A stretch of 64,000 bases of DNA from Prevotella sp. (GTDB lineage: Bacteria > Bacteroidota > Bacteroidia > Bacteroidales > Bacteroidaceae), in NCBI GenBank assembly GCA_017554145.1, contig JAFZIZ010000018.1, positions 1 through 64,000 on the forward strand, written 5' to 3'. A program made the position numbers and the translations under genes. The notes beneath the pieces are model-generated. The model was not told the origin of the DNA, did no database searches, and worked only from the letters and a program-made list of their open reading frames with translations. Position 1 is the stretch's first letter. The number at the start of each line of letters is the position of its first letter. This document shows, in pieces, positions 39,638-49,853 of this stretch.

Positions 39638-41806
39638 ATGGCTATAGTGGCTGCATATTTCCCAATAACTGACCCCACGATGATTTTCTTCGTCGTGTTG
39701 TTGATTATTCTCTTTGCACCAATCATCATGAGTAAGCTGCGCATCCCGCACATCATTGGTATGGTGCTGGCTGGTGTTGTTATTGGCAAATATGGCCTGA
39801 ACATTTTGGAACGCGATATCTCTTTTGAGATCTTCGGAAGTGTCGGACTTTATTATATCATGTTCCTGGCAGGACTTGAGATGGACTTGGAGAGTGTCAA
39901 GCGCAACTCCCGTCAATTTCTGATCTTTGGTCTGCTCACCTGTTTCGTACCATTGATCCTTACCTATGTCATGTCACGAACGATGCTGGGCTACAGCCAT
40001 CCAGCCTCTTTCCTCTTAGGTTGTATCATGGCTTCCAACACCCTCATCGCCTACCCCATTGTCAGCAGATACGGTCTGCAACGGCATCCCTCCGTCCAGC
40101 TGTCCGTCGGATCCTCGATGATCTCGCTATTCATGGCCTTGGTGATGATTGCGGCTCTCTCCACCCTCTTCACTGCCAGTCTCACCGACAACACCCATTC
40201 CTCCCTCTTTGTTTCCCTTGCCACTTTCCTCATAAAACTTACGGTCTTCATCGCCGGTTCTGTCTGGCTCATTCCCCGTCTGGCACGCTATTTCCTCCGC
40301 CGCTACTCCGATGCGGTCATGCAGTATATCTTTGTACTGGCTGTGATGTTCCTCTCAGCGGCACTCTCGGTAGCCATCGGTTTGGAGGGTATCTTCGGTG
40401 CGTTCTTATCAGGATTGATTCTGAACAGATACATCCCGAAAGTCTCCCCCCTAATGAACCGTATCGAATTTATCGGTAATGCTGTCTTCATTCCTTATTT
40501 CCTCATCGGTGTCGGCATGCTGATCAATGTGCGCACGGTATTCACCTCGTTACAAGTCTTATGGGTTGTCTGCCTCATCGCTTTCTTCGGGACCTTTGGA
40601 AAGGCCGTTGCTGCGTATATCTCCAGTCTGTTTTTCAGACTACCACAGCGCGACGGCAATATGATGTTCGGCATGACCTCTGCCCACGCTGCCGGTGCCA
40701 TCGCCATGGTGATGGTTGGTATGCGTCTGGAGGTGTCGCCAGGGGTCTATCTTGTCAACAGCGACATGTTGAACGGTGTCATCATGATGATCCTTGTCAC
40801 CTGTATCATCTCCACCCTGATGACAGAGCATGCTTCCCAGCAGATTGTGCTCACCCAAAGCCGCGATGCCATCTCCTATCCAGGTACAACGACAAGCACC
40901 AACACATCTGAGGATGATGAGAAGATCCTGCTCTGTGTCAAATACAAAGAGATTGCCCCACAACTACTGTCGTTGGCCTTACTAATGCGCAACCAACGGT
41001 TGAACAGAGGTCTTGTAGCCCTGAATGTGGTCTACGATGATGAAAAGTCCGTCAGGCATCGTGAAACAGGACTCCGATTGTTGGAGCAGTTGCAACAACA
41101 GGCCTCCGCTGCTGAGGTGCAGATGCAAACACAGGTGCGCTTGGCATCAAACATTGCCAACGGTATCAAACACGCCTTCCGTGAGTTCAGCAGTTCAGAG
41201 ATTATCATGGGTATGCACGTCCATACGGAGCGCAATCCCAAGTTCTGGGGCGACTTTATCCAGAGTCTCTATAATGGTCTGAACCGACAGATTATCCTCA
41301 TCCGCTTCGTACAACCTCTCAATACCCTGCGGCGTATCCAAGTGGCTGTGCCATCAAGGGCTGAGTTTGAGCCCGGTTTCCACCGCTGGCTGGAACGCTT
41401 GAGCCGTTTGGCAGGCCAACTCGACTGCCGCATCCAGTTCCATGGCCGCGAGGAGTCGCTTGTGCTGATTGCCGAATACATCAACAACCGCCACCCCAAT
41501 GTCCGTGCCGAATATACAGGCATGGCCCATTGGAACGAGTTGCCCCAGTTGGCAGCCACTATTCAGGAGGATCATCTGTTTGTCGTCATCACTGCCCGTA
41601 AAGGTACCATTTCCTATAAGAATGCGTTAGAACGACTGCCCGACGAACTTCAGAAATACTTCTCTGGCAAGAACCTCATGATTATCTTCCCGGATCAGTA
41701 TGGTGATCCGAAGGATGACCATATGAGCTTCACAGAGGCACAACACCACGAGGAAACATCGCTTTATACAACCATCTCGCAGTGGATTCATAAAAAAAGG
41801 AGTTGA
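39638..41806 (+). CDS. CPA2-type cation/proton antiporter
   Basis: 722 residues from ATG 39638; a longer frame from 39560 would translate promoter and repeat sequence. About twelve membrane helices in the first 400 residues, with the CPA2 pattern: PHIIGMVLAGVVIGKYGLN near the start, FLAGLEMDL, EGIFGAFLSGLILNR, MTSAHAAGAIAMVMVG. The C-terminal 300 residues form two universal-stress-protein-like domains (VPSRAEFEPG). Probably exports Na+ or K+ in exchange for protons. Overlaps nothing upstream; the next gene follows at once. Confidence 0.9.
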   Translation: MAIVAAYFPITDPTMIFFVVLLIILFAPIIMSKLRIPHIIGMVLAGVVIGKYGLNILERDISFEIFGSVGLYYIMFLAGLEMDLESVKRNSRQFLIFGLLTCFVPLILTYVMSRTMLGYSHPASFLLGCIMASNTLIAYPIVSRYGLQRHPSVQLSVGSSMISLFMALVMIAALSTLFTASLTDNTHSSLFVSLATFLIKLTVFIAGSVWLIPRLARYFLRRYSDAVMQYIFVLAVMFLSAALSVAIGLEGIFGAFLSGLILNRYIPKVSPLMNRIEFIGNAVFIPYFLIGVGMLINVRTVFTSLQVLWVVCLIAFFGTFGKAVAAYISSLFFRLPQRDGNMMFGMTSAHAAGAIAMVMVGMRLEVSPGVYLVNSDMLNGVIMMILVTCIISTLMTEHASQQIVLTQSRDAISYPGTTTSTNTSEDDEKILLCVKYKEIAPQLLSLALLMRNQRLNRGLVALNVVYDDEKSVRHRETGLRLLEQLQQQASAAEVQMQTQVRLASNIANGIKHAFREFSSSEIIMGMHVHTERNPKFWGDFIQSLYNGLNRQIILIRFVQPLNTLRRIQVAVPSRAEFEPGFHRWLERLSRLAGQLDCRIQFHGREESLVLIAEYINNRHPNVRAEYTGMAHWNELPQLAATIQEDHLFVVITARKGTISYKNALERLPDELQKYFSGKNLMIIFPDQYGDPKDDHMSFTEAQHHEETSLYTTISQWIHKKRS

Positions 41807-41808
41807 TT

Positions 41809-42435
41809 ATGCTGAAATTAGGAGAGTATCATACGCTGAGAATCAAAAAACGTACAGACTACGGACTTTATCTGGATGGGGGTGATGAAGGCAATATCCT
41901 CCTACCCAATCGATATGTGACAAGAGAAATGCACATTGGTGATGAGATAGAGGTGTTTATCTATCTGGATCAAGACGAGCGTACCATCGCTACCACAGAG
42001 CATCCCATTGCCAAGGTCGGAGAGTTTGCCTGGATGGAGTGCGCATGGACCAATGAATACGGTGCTTTCCTGAACTGGGGACTGATGAAAGACCTGTTCT
42101 GTCCCTTCCGTGAACAGAAGCAGCGCATGGAGCGTGGCAAGAAATACTATGTATACGTGATGGAAGACGAGAAGACCCACCGGCTGATGGCTACGGCGAA
42201 GATAGAACGCTATCAAAAGAAAACGGGCCATGAACTGGCCCTGGATTTCTCGGAAGAACTGTTGCGCTACCTCTATGAACACGAAGGTCATTGCGACCTT
42301 GGCGACAAATCGCCTGCTGAAGAGATTGCCGCCCGCTTCGGAGTCTCTAAGAAAGTCTTCAAACAGGCCGTCGGCGACTTATACAAGCGACAGATTATCA
42401 CCATCAGCGACGATGGTATCCACCTCGTCCCCTGA
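41809..42435 (+). CDS. S1-type RNA-binding protein (CvfB family)
   Basis: 208 residues from ATG 41809, preceded by AAGGAG; a TTG at 41803 also reads in frame. Tandem small OB/S1-like domains ([42 protein letters not shown]) and a C-terminal winged helix ([20 protein letters not shown]) match CvfB-family proteins, which bind RNA and affect expression. Its last 57 bases overlap lolD on the other strand. Confidence 0.9.
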   Translation: MLKLGEYHTLRIKKRTDYGLYLDGGDEGNILLPNRYVTREMHIGDEIEVFIYLDQDERTIATTEHPIAKVGEFAWMECAWTNEYGAFLNWGLMKDLFCPFREQKQRMERGKKYYVYVMEDEKTHRLMATAKIERYQKKTGHELALDFSEELLRYLYEHEGHCDLGDKSPAEEIAARFGVSKKVFKQAVGDLYKRQIITISDDGIHLVP

Positions 42436-43107
42436 ATCTATCTTCATACTGGATTCTCCTTCGATAACGCCATCTCTCAAATGAATGGTGCGATCTGTCA
42501 GCTCAGCCAGGCTCTCATCATGCGTCACGATGATAAAAGTCTGCCCAAACTTATCACGGAGGTCGAAAAACAACTGATGCAATTCAGCCTTATTCTTTGA
42601 GTCAAGTGAGCCTGATGGTTCATCAGCTAAGATAACAGCGGGGTTATTGATGAGCGCACGAGCCACGGCCACACGCTGTTTCTCACCACCAGAAAGTTCA
42701 TTGGGTTTATGTGAGGCACGCTCACTCAGCCCCATAAACGCCAACAAATCCTTGGCCCGTTTCTTTGCCTCCTTTTGCGAGACACCGGCAATATAGGCGG
42801 GAATCATGATATTCTCCAAAGCCGTAAATTCGGGTAGCAACTGATGGAACTGAAAGACGAAGCCAAGGTGTTGGTTACGGAAATCGCTCAATTTCCGAGC
42901 CGACAACTTGCTGGTATCGATACCATCTACTACCACACGACCCGTATCCGGTTTATCCAGCGTACCGATGATCTGCAACAACGTGGTCTTACCAGCACCT
43001 GAAGGGCCAACGATGCTCACCACCTCGCCCTTGTCAATATGGAGGTCGATGCCTTTCAACACTTCCAAGGCACCAAAACTCTTATGGATATTCTCAATTG
43101 TAATCAT
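42379..43107 (-). CDS. lolD: LolD-type ABC transporter ATP-binding protein
   Basis: 242 residues from ATG 43107. Walker [10 protein letters not shown] (about 34), Q-loop, signature LSGGEKQR, Walker [14 protein letters not shown]-loop VTHDES; close to LolD, which powers lipoprotein release from the inner membrane, or MacB-type exporters. Permease genes are not adjacent. The last 22 residues ([20 protein letters not shown]) go beyond a usual LolD end and are encoded antisense to the previous gene. Confidence 0.9.
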   Translation of the reverse strand: MITIENIHKSFGALEVLKGIDLHIDKGEVVSIVGPSGAGKTTLLQIIGTLDKPDTGRVVVDGIDTSKLSARKLSDFRNQHLGFVFQFHQLLPEFTALENIMIPAYIAGVSQKEAKKRAKDLLAFMGLSERASHKPNELSGGEKQRVAVARALINNPAVILADEPSGSLDSKNKAELHQLFFDLRDKFGQTFIIVTHDESLAELTDRTIHLRDGVIEGESSMKIDSGDEVDTIVADGDNLSLV

Positions 43108-43117
43108 ATTGCTAAAA

Positions 43118-43143
43118 AGCCTCTGGATTTTTCTCCAGAGGCT
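43118..43143. terminator. Bidirectional terminator between lolD and the ompA-like gene
   Basis: AGCCTCTGGA / TCCAGAGGCT, perfect ten-base-pair stem with a six-base loop and A/T flanks. Confidence 0.85.
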
Positions 43144-43165
43144 TTTATTGATTAATAAGTGATGC

Positions 43166-44317
43166 TTATTCTGCGATACAGATAGATACACGGTTGAGGT
43201 CGTTCTCAGCGAACGGCTGTACACGTGAACCCTTAGAGTCGTAAGAGATACGGCTCTCTGCAATGCCGTATTGCTCCTTCAGAGCTTTTACAACGGCATC
43301 AGCACGACCAGCGGCCAGACGGTCGTTGATTTTGTCATTACCAGTACCAGCGTCGGCATAACCAGTCACCTGAACCTTGGCATTGGGATACTTAGCCAGA
43401 TAGTCGGCAACGTCCTTTACCTTTTGCTGCTCACCGTCACGGATCACAGTCTTGTTGATCTCGAAGAAAATGTCACGACGAAGCGGCTCAATCTTCTCCA
43501 CTACAGGAGCAGGAGCGGGTTGCTCAACAATAGGCTCGGGCTCAACAACGGGCTCCGGAGCGGGAGCTGGTGCGGGAGGAGGAGGCAGAATCTTGTTGTA
43601 AGCCTTGCCCAGATTGATCTTCAGACCTACCAAAGCATTGAAATACCAGTCGGCCTTCAGTTTACGCTCGGCCTTCTTTGAGTTGTACTTGTCACCAAGG
43701 ATGTTTGCATTACCCTCGATGGTCAGAGCAACGGCATCAGAGAGCTTGAAAGCAGCCTCGAGACCACCACGTCCGAAAGGACTGATCTTACTGTCGGTCC
43801 AAACATAATCCAAATTATAAGCATTCAAGCTTGCCAGATTCTTAGCGATGTCGTTTGCCTCGTCATTGTCGAAAGCGATGTTGGCACCACCACCGAGGAA
43901 AGCGCTCAGATTGAACACGCGGTTAGGATTCCAACCACAAAACAGGTTGCTCAGGTTGAACATCAGGTCAATGCCGGGAGCAACATACTTGTACTTGTAG
44001 TCGTTGGTGTAAGGTGCTGCACCGATAGTTGGACGGAAACCATTCCAACCACCTTTGCTCTGCCAAGCATTGGCCTGGATGCGGGCACCGAATACAGGAC
44101 TGAACTGATAGCCAAGACCAAGCTGAACATTAGGAGAAATCAGCTTGGAGAACTTAGCCTCTCCAAGGGTATACTGAGCACCACCTTCCAGATTGAGGAA
44201 AGCATGCTTCTGGAACTCATACTTTGTACCATCAGCAGCCTCATAGGTTGCCTGAGCCAAAGCAGATGCGCTGAAACTCAGCAGCATTGCAGCCAATAAA
44301 ACCTTAATTGTCTTCAT
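43166..44317 (-). CDS. OmpA-family outer-membrane protein
   Basis: 383 residues. Signal peptide ([16 protein letters not shown]), about 200 residues of beta-barrel ([20 protein letters not shown]), a Pro/Ala hinge ([12 protein letters not shown]), then the OmpA domain with [41 protein letters not shown] and [13 protein letters not shown], which binds peptidoglycan. Expected to be abundant; own promoter and terminator. Confidence 0.94.
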   Translation of the reverse strand: MKTIKVLLAAMLLSFSASALAQATYEAADGTKYEFQKHAFLNLEGGAQYTLGEAKFSKLISPNVQLGLGYQFSPVFGARIQANAWQSKGGWNGFRPTIGAAPYTNDYKYKYVAPGIDLMFNLSNLFCGWNPNRVFNLSAFLGGGANIAFDNDEANDIAKNLASLNAYNLDYVWTDSKISPFGRGGLEAAFKLSDAVALTIEGNANILGDKYNSKKAERKLKADWYFNALVGLKINLGKAYNKILPPPPAPAPAPEPVVEPEPIVEQPAPAPVVEKIEPLRRDIFFEINKTVIRDGEQQKVKDVADYLAKYPNAKVQVTGYADAGTGNDKINDRLAAGRADAVVKALKEQYGIAESRISYDSKGSRVQPFAENDLNRVSICIAE

Positions 44318-44369
44318 AATAGTTAAAATAAAAATTAAACATCAAATAAATAGTCACGTACAAAAATGC

Positions 44370-44825
44370 TTATTCGTAGCACTTGATACCCTGCAGGATG
44401 ATCTCCGTAGGCTCTTCAGAAGCGTTCGTATAGACGTTGGCACTACGATAGAACTGTCCGGAACCGAGTTCACCCATTTTTAATATCATAGTTATTTTCG
44501 ATCGGGTGCCAGGTGCAATGGGATCCTTAGGATAGTCCACTTCCAAGCAGGTACAAGATGATTCCACTTTTTGAATTACAAGAGGAGCGCTACCCGTGTT
44601 TGTAAATAGAAACTCTCGCGTCTGATCCGGACCATCGATTTCTAGCGCACCAAGGTCAAAAAAGACTGTATCGAACTTGATAGCAGCAGTAGCATCAGCA
44701 GGCAATGTACCTACACTGACATTATCCATAGAGTCACCCGAAGCATTACCTTGTTGACCCCGCCGATTCGACTGGCAAGCAACAATCACCAAAGCCAGGA
44801 GACTGATAAACAATAATTTCCTCAT
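44370..44825 (-). CDS. DUF1573 lipoprotein
   Basis: 151 residues. Lipobox LALVIVACQS, then the immunoglobulin-like DUF1573 domain: FDLGALEIDGPDQTREFLF, NTGSAPLVI and SSCTCLEVDYP. This family is widespread in Bacteroidetes with no fixed function. 14 bases after the lipoprotein at 44840; both minus. Confidence 0.9.
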   Translation of the reverse strand: MRKLLFISLLALVIVACQSNRRGQQGNASGDSMDNVSVGTLPADATAAIKFDTVFFDLGALEIDGPDQTREFLFTNTGSAPLVIQKVESSCTCLEVDYPKDPIAPGTRSKITMILKMGELGSGQFYRSANVYTNASEEPTEIILQGIKCYE

Positions 44826-44839
44826 AGTCAGTGTCTGAC

Positions 44840-45352
44840 TTATTCTTCAATTTTTGATTCGCGCGTGTTCAGATCATCTTCGTCAGCAACCGTCAGATGC
44901 CATTCGCCATTAATACGAACAGGCTTGATGGCATAGAACATCTTGTTAGGACGGTTATCGTTCACGTCTTCCTTATCGAAAAGCACGCCAGAATACTTAA
45001 CAAGACAATCACTTTCAGTTCTGAAAATTACGCTCTCCAACTCATAGCGAACCGGAGAAATGATTTTCATCCCCATCTGATAATGCTTCTGCAACTCTGG
45101 TGTCATTTCTACCAAAGAATCATTACGATATTGTGAGACCATCGACATCGCACCTTCAAAATCTTTATTCAACAGGAGGTCAAAATACTGATGCATCAGG
45201 TCGAAAACCTGAGTGGTGTCGTTAGCGGAGAGCAACATGGTTTCTTCGGTTGTCTCCTCCGCAGTTTTGTTCTTATCGGTGCAAGCAATGCACAAGCCAA
45301 AAAGCAAAAGTACCAGAGAGAATACAGTCAATATTTGTTTGTTCAACGTCAT
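44840..45352 (-). CDS. Hypothetical lipoprotein
   Basis: 170 residues from ATG 45352. Lipobox LLLFGLCIACTDK; the rest resembles an NTF2-like or DUF4878-like alpha+beta fold (LMHQYFDLLLNKDFEGAMSM, then INGEWHLTVADED). It is upstream of the DUF1573 gene and probably co-transcribed. No known function. Confidence 0.75.
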   Translation of the reverse strand: MTLNKQILTVFSLVLLLFGLCIACTDKNKTAEETTEETMLLSANDTTQVFDLMHQYFDLLLNKDFEGAMSMVSQYRNDSLVEMTPELQKHYQMGMKIISPVRYELESVIFRTESDCLVKYSGVLFDKEDVNDNRPNKMFYAIKPVRINGEWHLTVADEDDLNTRESKIEE

Positions 45353-45365
45353 ACAATTGTAGTTT

Positions 45366-45395
45366 TTAAAAAGGGGTGCCACAGAGTGACACCCC
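45366..45395 (-). terminator. Terminator of the 45426 gene
   Basis: On the minus strand GGGGTG..CAC pairs with GTG..CACCCC, then TTTTT. It lies between that gene's stop and the start of the 45352 gene. Confidence 0.8.
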
Positions 45396-45425
45396 CTTGA
45401 TTATTTAATCCTCACGAGGAAGAAA

Positions 45426-48400
45426 TTACTCAAACATGGCCTGCTCAACAGAAGCCGTTACACCAACGGTAACCCACTTGGTCTGACGAACAGTCTGGAA
45501 GCCATAGACATAAGTCATCGTGATAGGAATGAATACATGGAAACCACCGGTCACACCTGAGTTGTTCAGGTAGCGGAGCTTCGTCTTACCAGTCTTCTCC
45601 AACTTCAGGTTAGGAACTGAAGAAGTCAGAATGAAGCCCTTAGCCTTTGCATCGGCCTCATCAGCAATTACTGGCATATGACCAAGTGTGTAGTTATCAC
45701 TACGCTGGCTTGTACCAAGGTTAGCATCTGTGTAGTATACATTCTCAGTGATGTCAAGCTCAACCTGATAGTATGCATAGTCAAATGCCTTCTGGTTACC
45801 TACGCTCGGCAGAACGAGAGAAACATCCTTACCACCAGTGCGGTTCTGACGGTCACCATAGTACTCACGCCAATCCTTAACGATGAGAGCATCGGTCAGG
45901 TCGATTGAGTGCCAGTCGTTTGGTGCATCTGGAACAAGTGCCTGCTTCGGATTCTCCAGGTCAAGTGGACGGAGGAAGCGAACATTGAACCACATATTGC
46001 TCCAGTAAACAGGTGCACAAGCGTTCACAGCCTTGATATTGATGTAAGCAGTGAAGGTCTCGCGCTGACCAAGCTCATTGTGAGTCATGAAGTTCAAAAT
46101 ATCATCCTGATACTCACCATTAACATAGTTCAGAACAGTAACCTGACGATCAGCAACCTTTTCATTAGTATCATAGTTCAGAGTGATAAGTTCTACAGGT
46201 ACAGGAAGAGCATTACCATCCTTCTTGACAATCATAACCTTAGTATGAGTCTTGTCGATTTCAAGTGTGTAAATTGACTTCGTGTAACCCTTAACAGTCC
46301 AAGGCTGACCCTGATCACCGAATTTACTACCATCGCTAGTGATATTATCACCTTCCTTGAATACGTTACCAAGAGCCTTGCTCGGATAGATGAACTCACA
46401 ACCAAGCTTCATATCCTTAATCGAACCGAAGTGATCAGGATCTGTTACACTTGCAGAAAGTTTACCGTCAATGAAGAAGTCCTTCAGGTCCTTAGTGAAC
46501 TCAGTATAAGTGTTATTACCTCTCTTAGCCTTAGCGTCATTAGCCATTTCAAGGAGGTTATCATATCTGATGTCAAGAGCGGCACCGTCTTCGTAGCCAT
46601 AGCCGATAGTCTTCTCAGTTGCAGAAGCCTCGGGAACTGGAACTGGAACGTTTACACGAACCTCGTATGCATCATTAACACCAGTAGCGTTGGTCTTGCT
46701 ATTCAGATCATACCAGAAAGTCAGGATCTTGTTAGCACCCATATCACCCTTAGCAACACGAATTGCACCAGCAGGAAGTGTCAGCTTCACCCAAATTGAA
46801 GGATTACCCTTTGTAGGAGCAGCACCAATGGCAGGAGCATCGTCAATAGGAGTATAAGCCTTATGAGCATAACGTACCCATGTTACGAATGGTTCCTTAT
46901 TAGCCCAATAACCACCCTTATCTTCAAGCTTACCAGCATTCTTAAGTTCTTCAGCCTTATCCTGCAGCTGTTTTGTTGTGAACGACCACTTGATGATATG
47001 AGTTGTAGCATCCTCAATACCCTGAGCAGACAAGTTCCACTGCTCGTCAATTGAACCGAATGACTTACTCTCATCAATGCGCTTACCACCCTTAGATTCA
47101 TACTGGATACCATTACGAGTTACCTGATGATAGGTAGCGCCCTGAACATCAACCACTTCGTCGCTCTCCTTATAGAAATCAAAGACGTAGTTATTATCGA
47201 AGGTCTGCTTAGACATACCACCGAGTGTCTCGTCATAAAGCTTGCGCTCTACCTGTGACCATGTAACCTTACCGGCATAACCCTTCTCATCACAGTTCAC
47301 CCATAATACGTCCTCAATATCAAACTGAACTTCCTTAGCCTCCTCAGGTTTAATCTCATCAGGAGTAATGAGGAACTTCATGTAAGCGAATGATACGATG
47401 TCATTGCCTTTCTTAACCATGATACATACGATAGGCTGACGACCTACGCAAGCTGCATTTGCGGTCTGACCCTTAATGGTCTCACCCTTATCAGTCACAT
47501 TACGCGGATAAGCAATCACATGGTTGGTTTCAGGATCTGTAATCAACTCAAGGTGAACAGACTCACCAGTCTGGTTAGAACCCAGATTGTAATTAACAAG
47601 CTGAATATCATAAGTCAAACCAAGTCTATCCATGTCAGTCTTTGACAAGGTCTTAACCTTATCGGCAGCAATCGTAGCGTCACCATCCTCCTCAGGATTC
47701 AAAGTTGTTTCATTCCATTTGGCAATAGCCTTATGGGTTGGGTGAGCACTAGCAGTATCTTTAATAGCTTCCCAATCTGGCAGCAGCTTCACGATACGTG
47801 ACTCAAGCACTGCAGTGATATCGAATGAAGAGTCATACTTAATACCATGAGTAGCAGAAGTAGTAGCCAAAGCCAGGAAGCTGAAACTTCTGTGCAGGTT
47901 AGCTGAATTCACAGTACCTCCATCATAACCAATAATATCCTCAAAAACAGCAGGAGTTGTCGGTTCAAAAGTATTATCACCAATCAGCAGACCATAACCA
48001 TACTCAGGAACAACGATTGCATAGTCAGAATTGACAGTCGTATCAGCAACACCCTCAGCGCCCTTCTTTGTCATAGACAGAGAAGCGATAGTTCCCTTAC
48101 CCTGCTTCAGCTTAGCCTCAATAGCAGCAGCATCAGCTGTGAAAGGAACTGTAAGGATACCATCCTTCAGGTAGTTAGCATTAGCCTTGAGCAAATCTTC
48201 GGTTGTCTTATATACAGGACTAATACCAGCAGCATCACCACCGCGGGTAGGAGTTGTACGCTCCCAAGCGGCAGGCTCCTTAATATCAGCATTGTGGTTA
48301 TAGAAGTCAATCGAGAAATTAGACAAATCGACATTGCTTGGATTGACATGATACTCTGCAAAGCCATAATCAGAGATATTAAGATCACCCTTACGCTCGA

Positions 48401-49427
48401 AATAGCGATAGAGGTCCTTAGCATTGCAAGGATTATTCACCTCCTTAGGCAACTGATATGTATATACGCTTACACCTTCAATACCACCATAGTATACAGA
48501 AGGACGGAGCACGAGGCTCTTCAGATCACGCTTAACAAATATATTCAGAGCATCGATGCTTGCACCGATAGCAGCCAGCTTTTCGCCAATCTTCAGATCA
48601 TTGAGAGCCTGAACAGCATCCTCAGCAGCCTTCATTCTTGACTCAAGAGCTTCAAGGTCAGCCTTGTTAGCCTTAGCATCGAGATCACTCTTGTCAGCCT
48701 TTGCATCAAGGGCACTCTTGTCAGCCTTTGCAGCGATGTCAGCCTTGATTCCCTCGAGAGAAGCAATAGCAGCGTCAACGGCATTCTTCCAAGCCTGATC
48801 AACAATAGGATCCAATGACTCAATACTCTTCTTGAACTCATTCAGAGCATTAATCTGGCCCTGAATATCGTTAAGAGCAGCTTGAGATGCGAAACCTGCA
48901 TTAGCAAGAAGTGCCTTCGCGTCATCAAGAGTCAGAAGTTTCTCATCGATGGCAGTAATCTTGGCTTCAACACCTGCGATAGCAGCATCAAGAGTAGCCT
49001 GGTCGACCTTGCCAGCGATAATGGCCTTCAGATCCTCAATGGCACTCTCAAGTGCAGCAACAGTCTCCTGCTTGGCACAAAGATCAGCAGCAGCCTGAGC
49101 AGCCTGAGCAGCAGCAGCGGCAGCCTGAGCGGCAGCAGCAGCGCCATCAGCAGTTCCCTGAGCATTCTGGGCAGCCTGAGCGGCAGCCTGGGCAGCCTTT
49201 ACAGCATTGTCTGCAGTGTTCTGTGCAGCAGTAGCAGCGCCCTGTGCAGTTGTCAAAGCACTCTGCAGAGCTGTCAGCTGTGACTGTAAGTTCTGAGCGG
49301 TGATAGCATCAATCTGCGTCTGCAGGTTGTTGATGTCATCATCGTAGTCCTTACAAGACGTAAACATACCGACAGAAGCAATTGCCATAGCTCCCATCAG
49401 CAGCATACCAAAAAACTTTCTTTTCAT
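45426..49427 (-). CDS. Large surface lipoprotein with an Ala-rich coiled coil
   Basis: 1333 residues. Signal with lipobox (MAIASVGMFTSCKDYDDD, Cys about 25), so it is probably outer-membrane anchored. Residues 30-270 are Ala/Gln-rich coiled coil (AAQAAQNAQGTADGAAAAAQ, later ADKSALDAKADKSDLDAKAN), resembling a trimeric or dimeric stalk. The remaining 1000 residues are beta-rich. Proteins beginning SCKDYDDDIxxLQxQID are common in Prevotella and unassigned. Long upstream intergenic sequence; probably highly expressed. Confidence 0.8.
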   Translation of the reverse strand: MKRKFFGMLLMGAMAIASVGMFTSCKDYDDDINNLQTQIDAITAQNLQSQLTALQSALTTAQGAATAAQNTADNAVKAAQAAAQAAQNAQGTADGAAAAAQAAAAAAQAAQAAADLCAKQETVAALESAIEDLKAIIAGKVDQATLDAAIAGVEAKITAIDEKLLTLDDAKALLANAGFASQAALNDIQGQINALNEFKKSIESLDPIVDQAWKNAVDAAIASLEGIKADIAAKADKSALDAKADKSDLDAKANKADLEALESRMKAAEDAVQALNDLKIGEKLAAIGASIDALNIFVKRDLKSLVLRPSVYYGGIEGVSVYTYQLPKEVNNPCNAKDLYRYFERKGDLNISDYGFAEYHVNPSNVDLSNFSIDFYNHNADIKEPAAWERTTPTRGGDAAGISPVYKTTEDLLKANANYLKDGILTVPFTADAAAIEAKLKQGKGTIASLSMTKKGAEGVADTTVNSDYAIVVPEYGYGLLIGDNTFEPTTPAVFEDIIGYDGGTVNSANLHRSFSFLALATTSATHGIKYDSSFDITAVLESRIVKLLPDWEAIKDTASAHPTHKAIAKWNETTLNPEEDGDATIAADKVKTLSKTDMDRLGLTYDIQLVNYNLGSNQTGESVHLELITDPETNHVIAYPRNVTDKGETIKGQTANAACVGRQPIVCIMVKKGNDIVSFAYMKFLITPDEIKPEEAKEVQFDIEDVLWVNCDEKGYAGKVTWSQVERKLYDETLGGMSKQTFDNNYVFDFYKESDEVVDVQGATYHQVTRNGIQYESKGGKRIDESKSFGSIDEQWNLSAQGIEDATTHIIKWSFTTKQLQDKAEELKNAGKLEDKGGYWANKEPFVTWVRYAHKAYTPIDDAPAIGAAPTKGNPSIWVKLTLPAGAIRVAKGDMGANKILTFWYDLNSKTNATGVNDAYEVRVNVPVPVPEASATEKTIGYGYEDGAALDIRYDNLLEMANDAKAKRGNNTYTEFTKDLKDFFIDGKLSASVTDPDHFGSIKDMKLGCEFIYPSKALGNVFKEGDNITSDGSKFGDQGQPWTVKGYTKSIYTLEIDKTHTKVMIVKKDGNALPVPVELITLNYDTNEKVADRQVTVLNYVNGEYQDDILNFMTHNELGQRETFTAYINIKAVNACAPVYWSNMWFNVRFLRPLDLENPKQALVPDAPNDWHSIDLTDALIVKDWREYYGDRQNRTGGKDVSLVLPSVGNQKAFDYAYYQVELDITENVYYTDANLGTSQRSDNYTLGHMPVIADEADAKAKGFILTSSVPNLKLEKTGKTKLRYLNNSGVTGGFHVFIPITMTYVYGFQTVRQTKWVTVGVTASVEQAMFE

Positions 49428-49853
49428 ACGATTAATAATTTAAATTAATAAAAAAATTAAGATGTTTACTATTATATATTTCTCTCAAACTTCGCCCCAA
49501 ATAGCTCCCGAAAGCCTACATTAGGGCACTGTATCTCCTATACGGATTTACATTTTTGGTGCAAATATAGATATAATTCTGAAATCTTGCAAACAAAATC
49601 GAACTTTTTTTTAAAAAAAACCAAAAAACTTGCGATTTTAAGGCATTTTCTTACAAAAAACAACGATTTTTGCTCGAAATCCTCTTTATTTATCGGGGTT
49701 TGCACACTTTCATTATGTCATTGTTTCTGCTTCGTAGCGATTACAGGTCCTCCTATACCTTATTTTATAATATATATATTGGTTGATTCATTCATTTCGC
49801 ATGCAAAGATACTGCTTTTTTTCAAAAAAAACAAGTTTTTTTTCGTTTTTTTA
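49428..49853. other. Intergenic region upstream of the large surface protein
   Basis: A minus-strand -7 element, TATATTTG near 49565-49575, implies a leader of about 130 bases, with some pairing around 49505-49530 (GCTCCCGAAAGCC). The rest is T/A runs and a poor region up to the asnS end; no gene seen. Confidence 0.5.
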
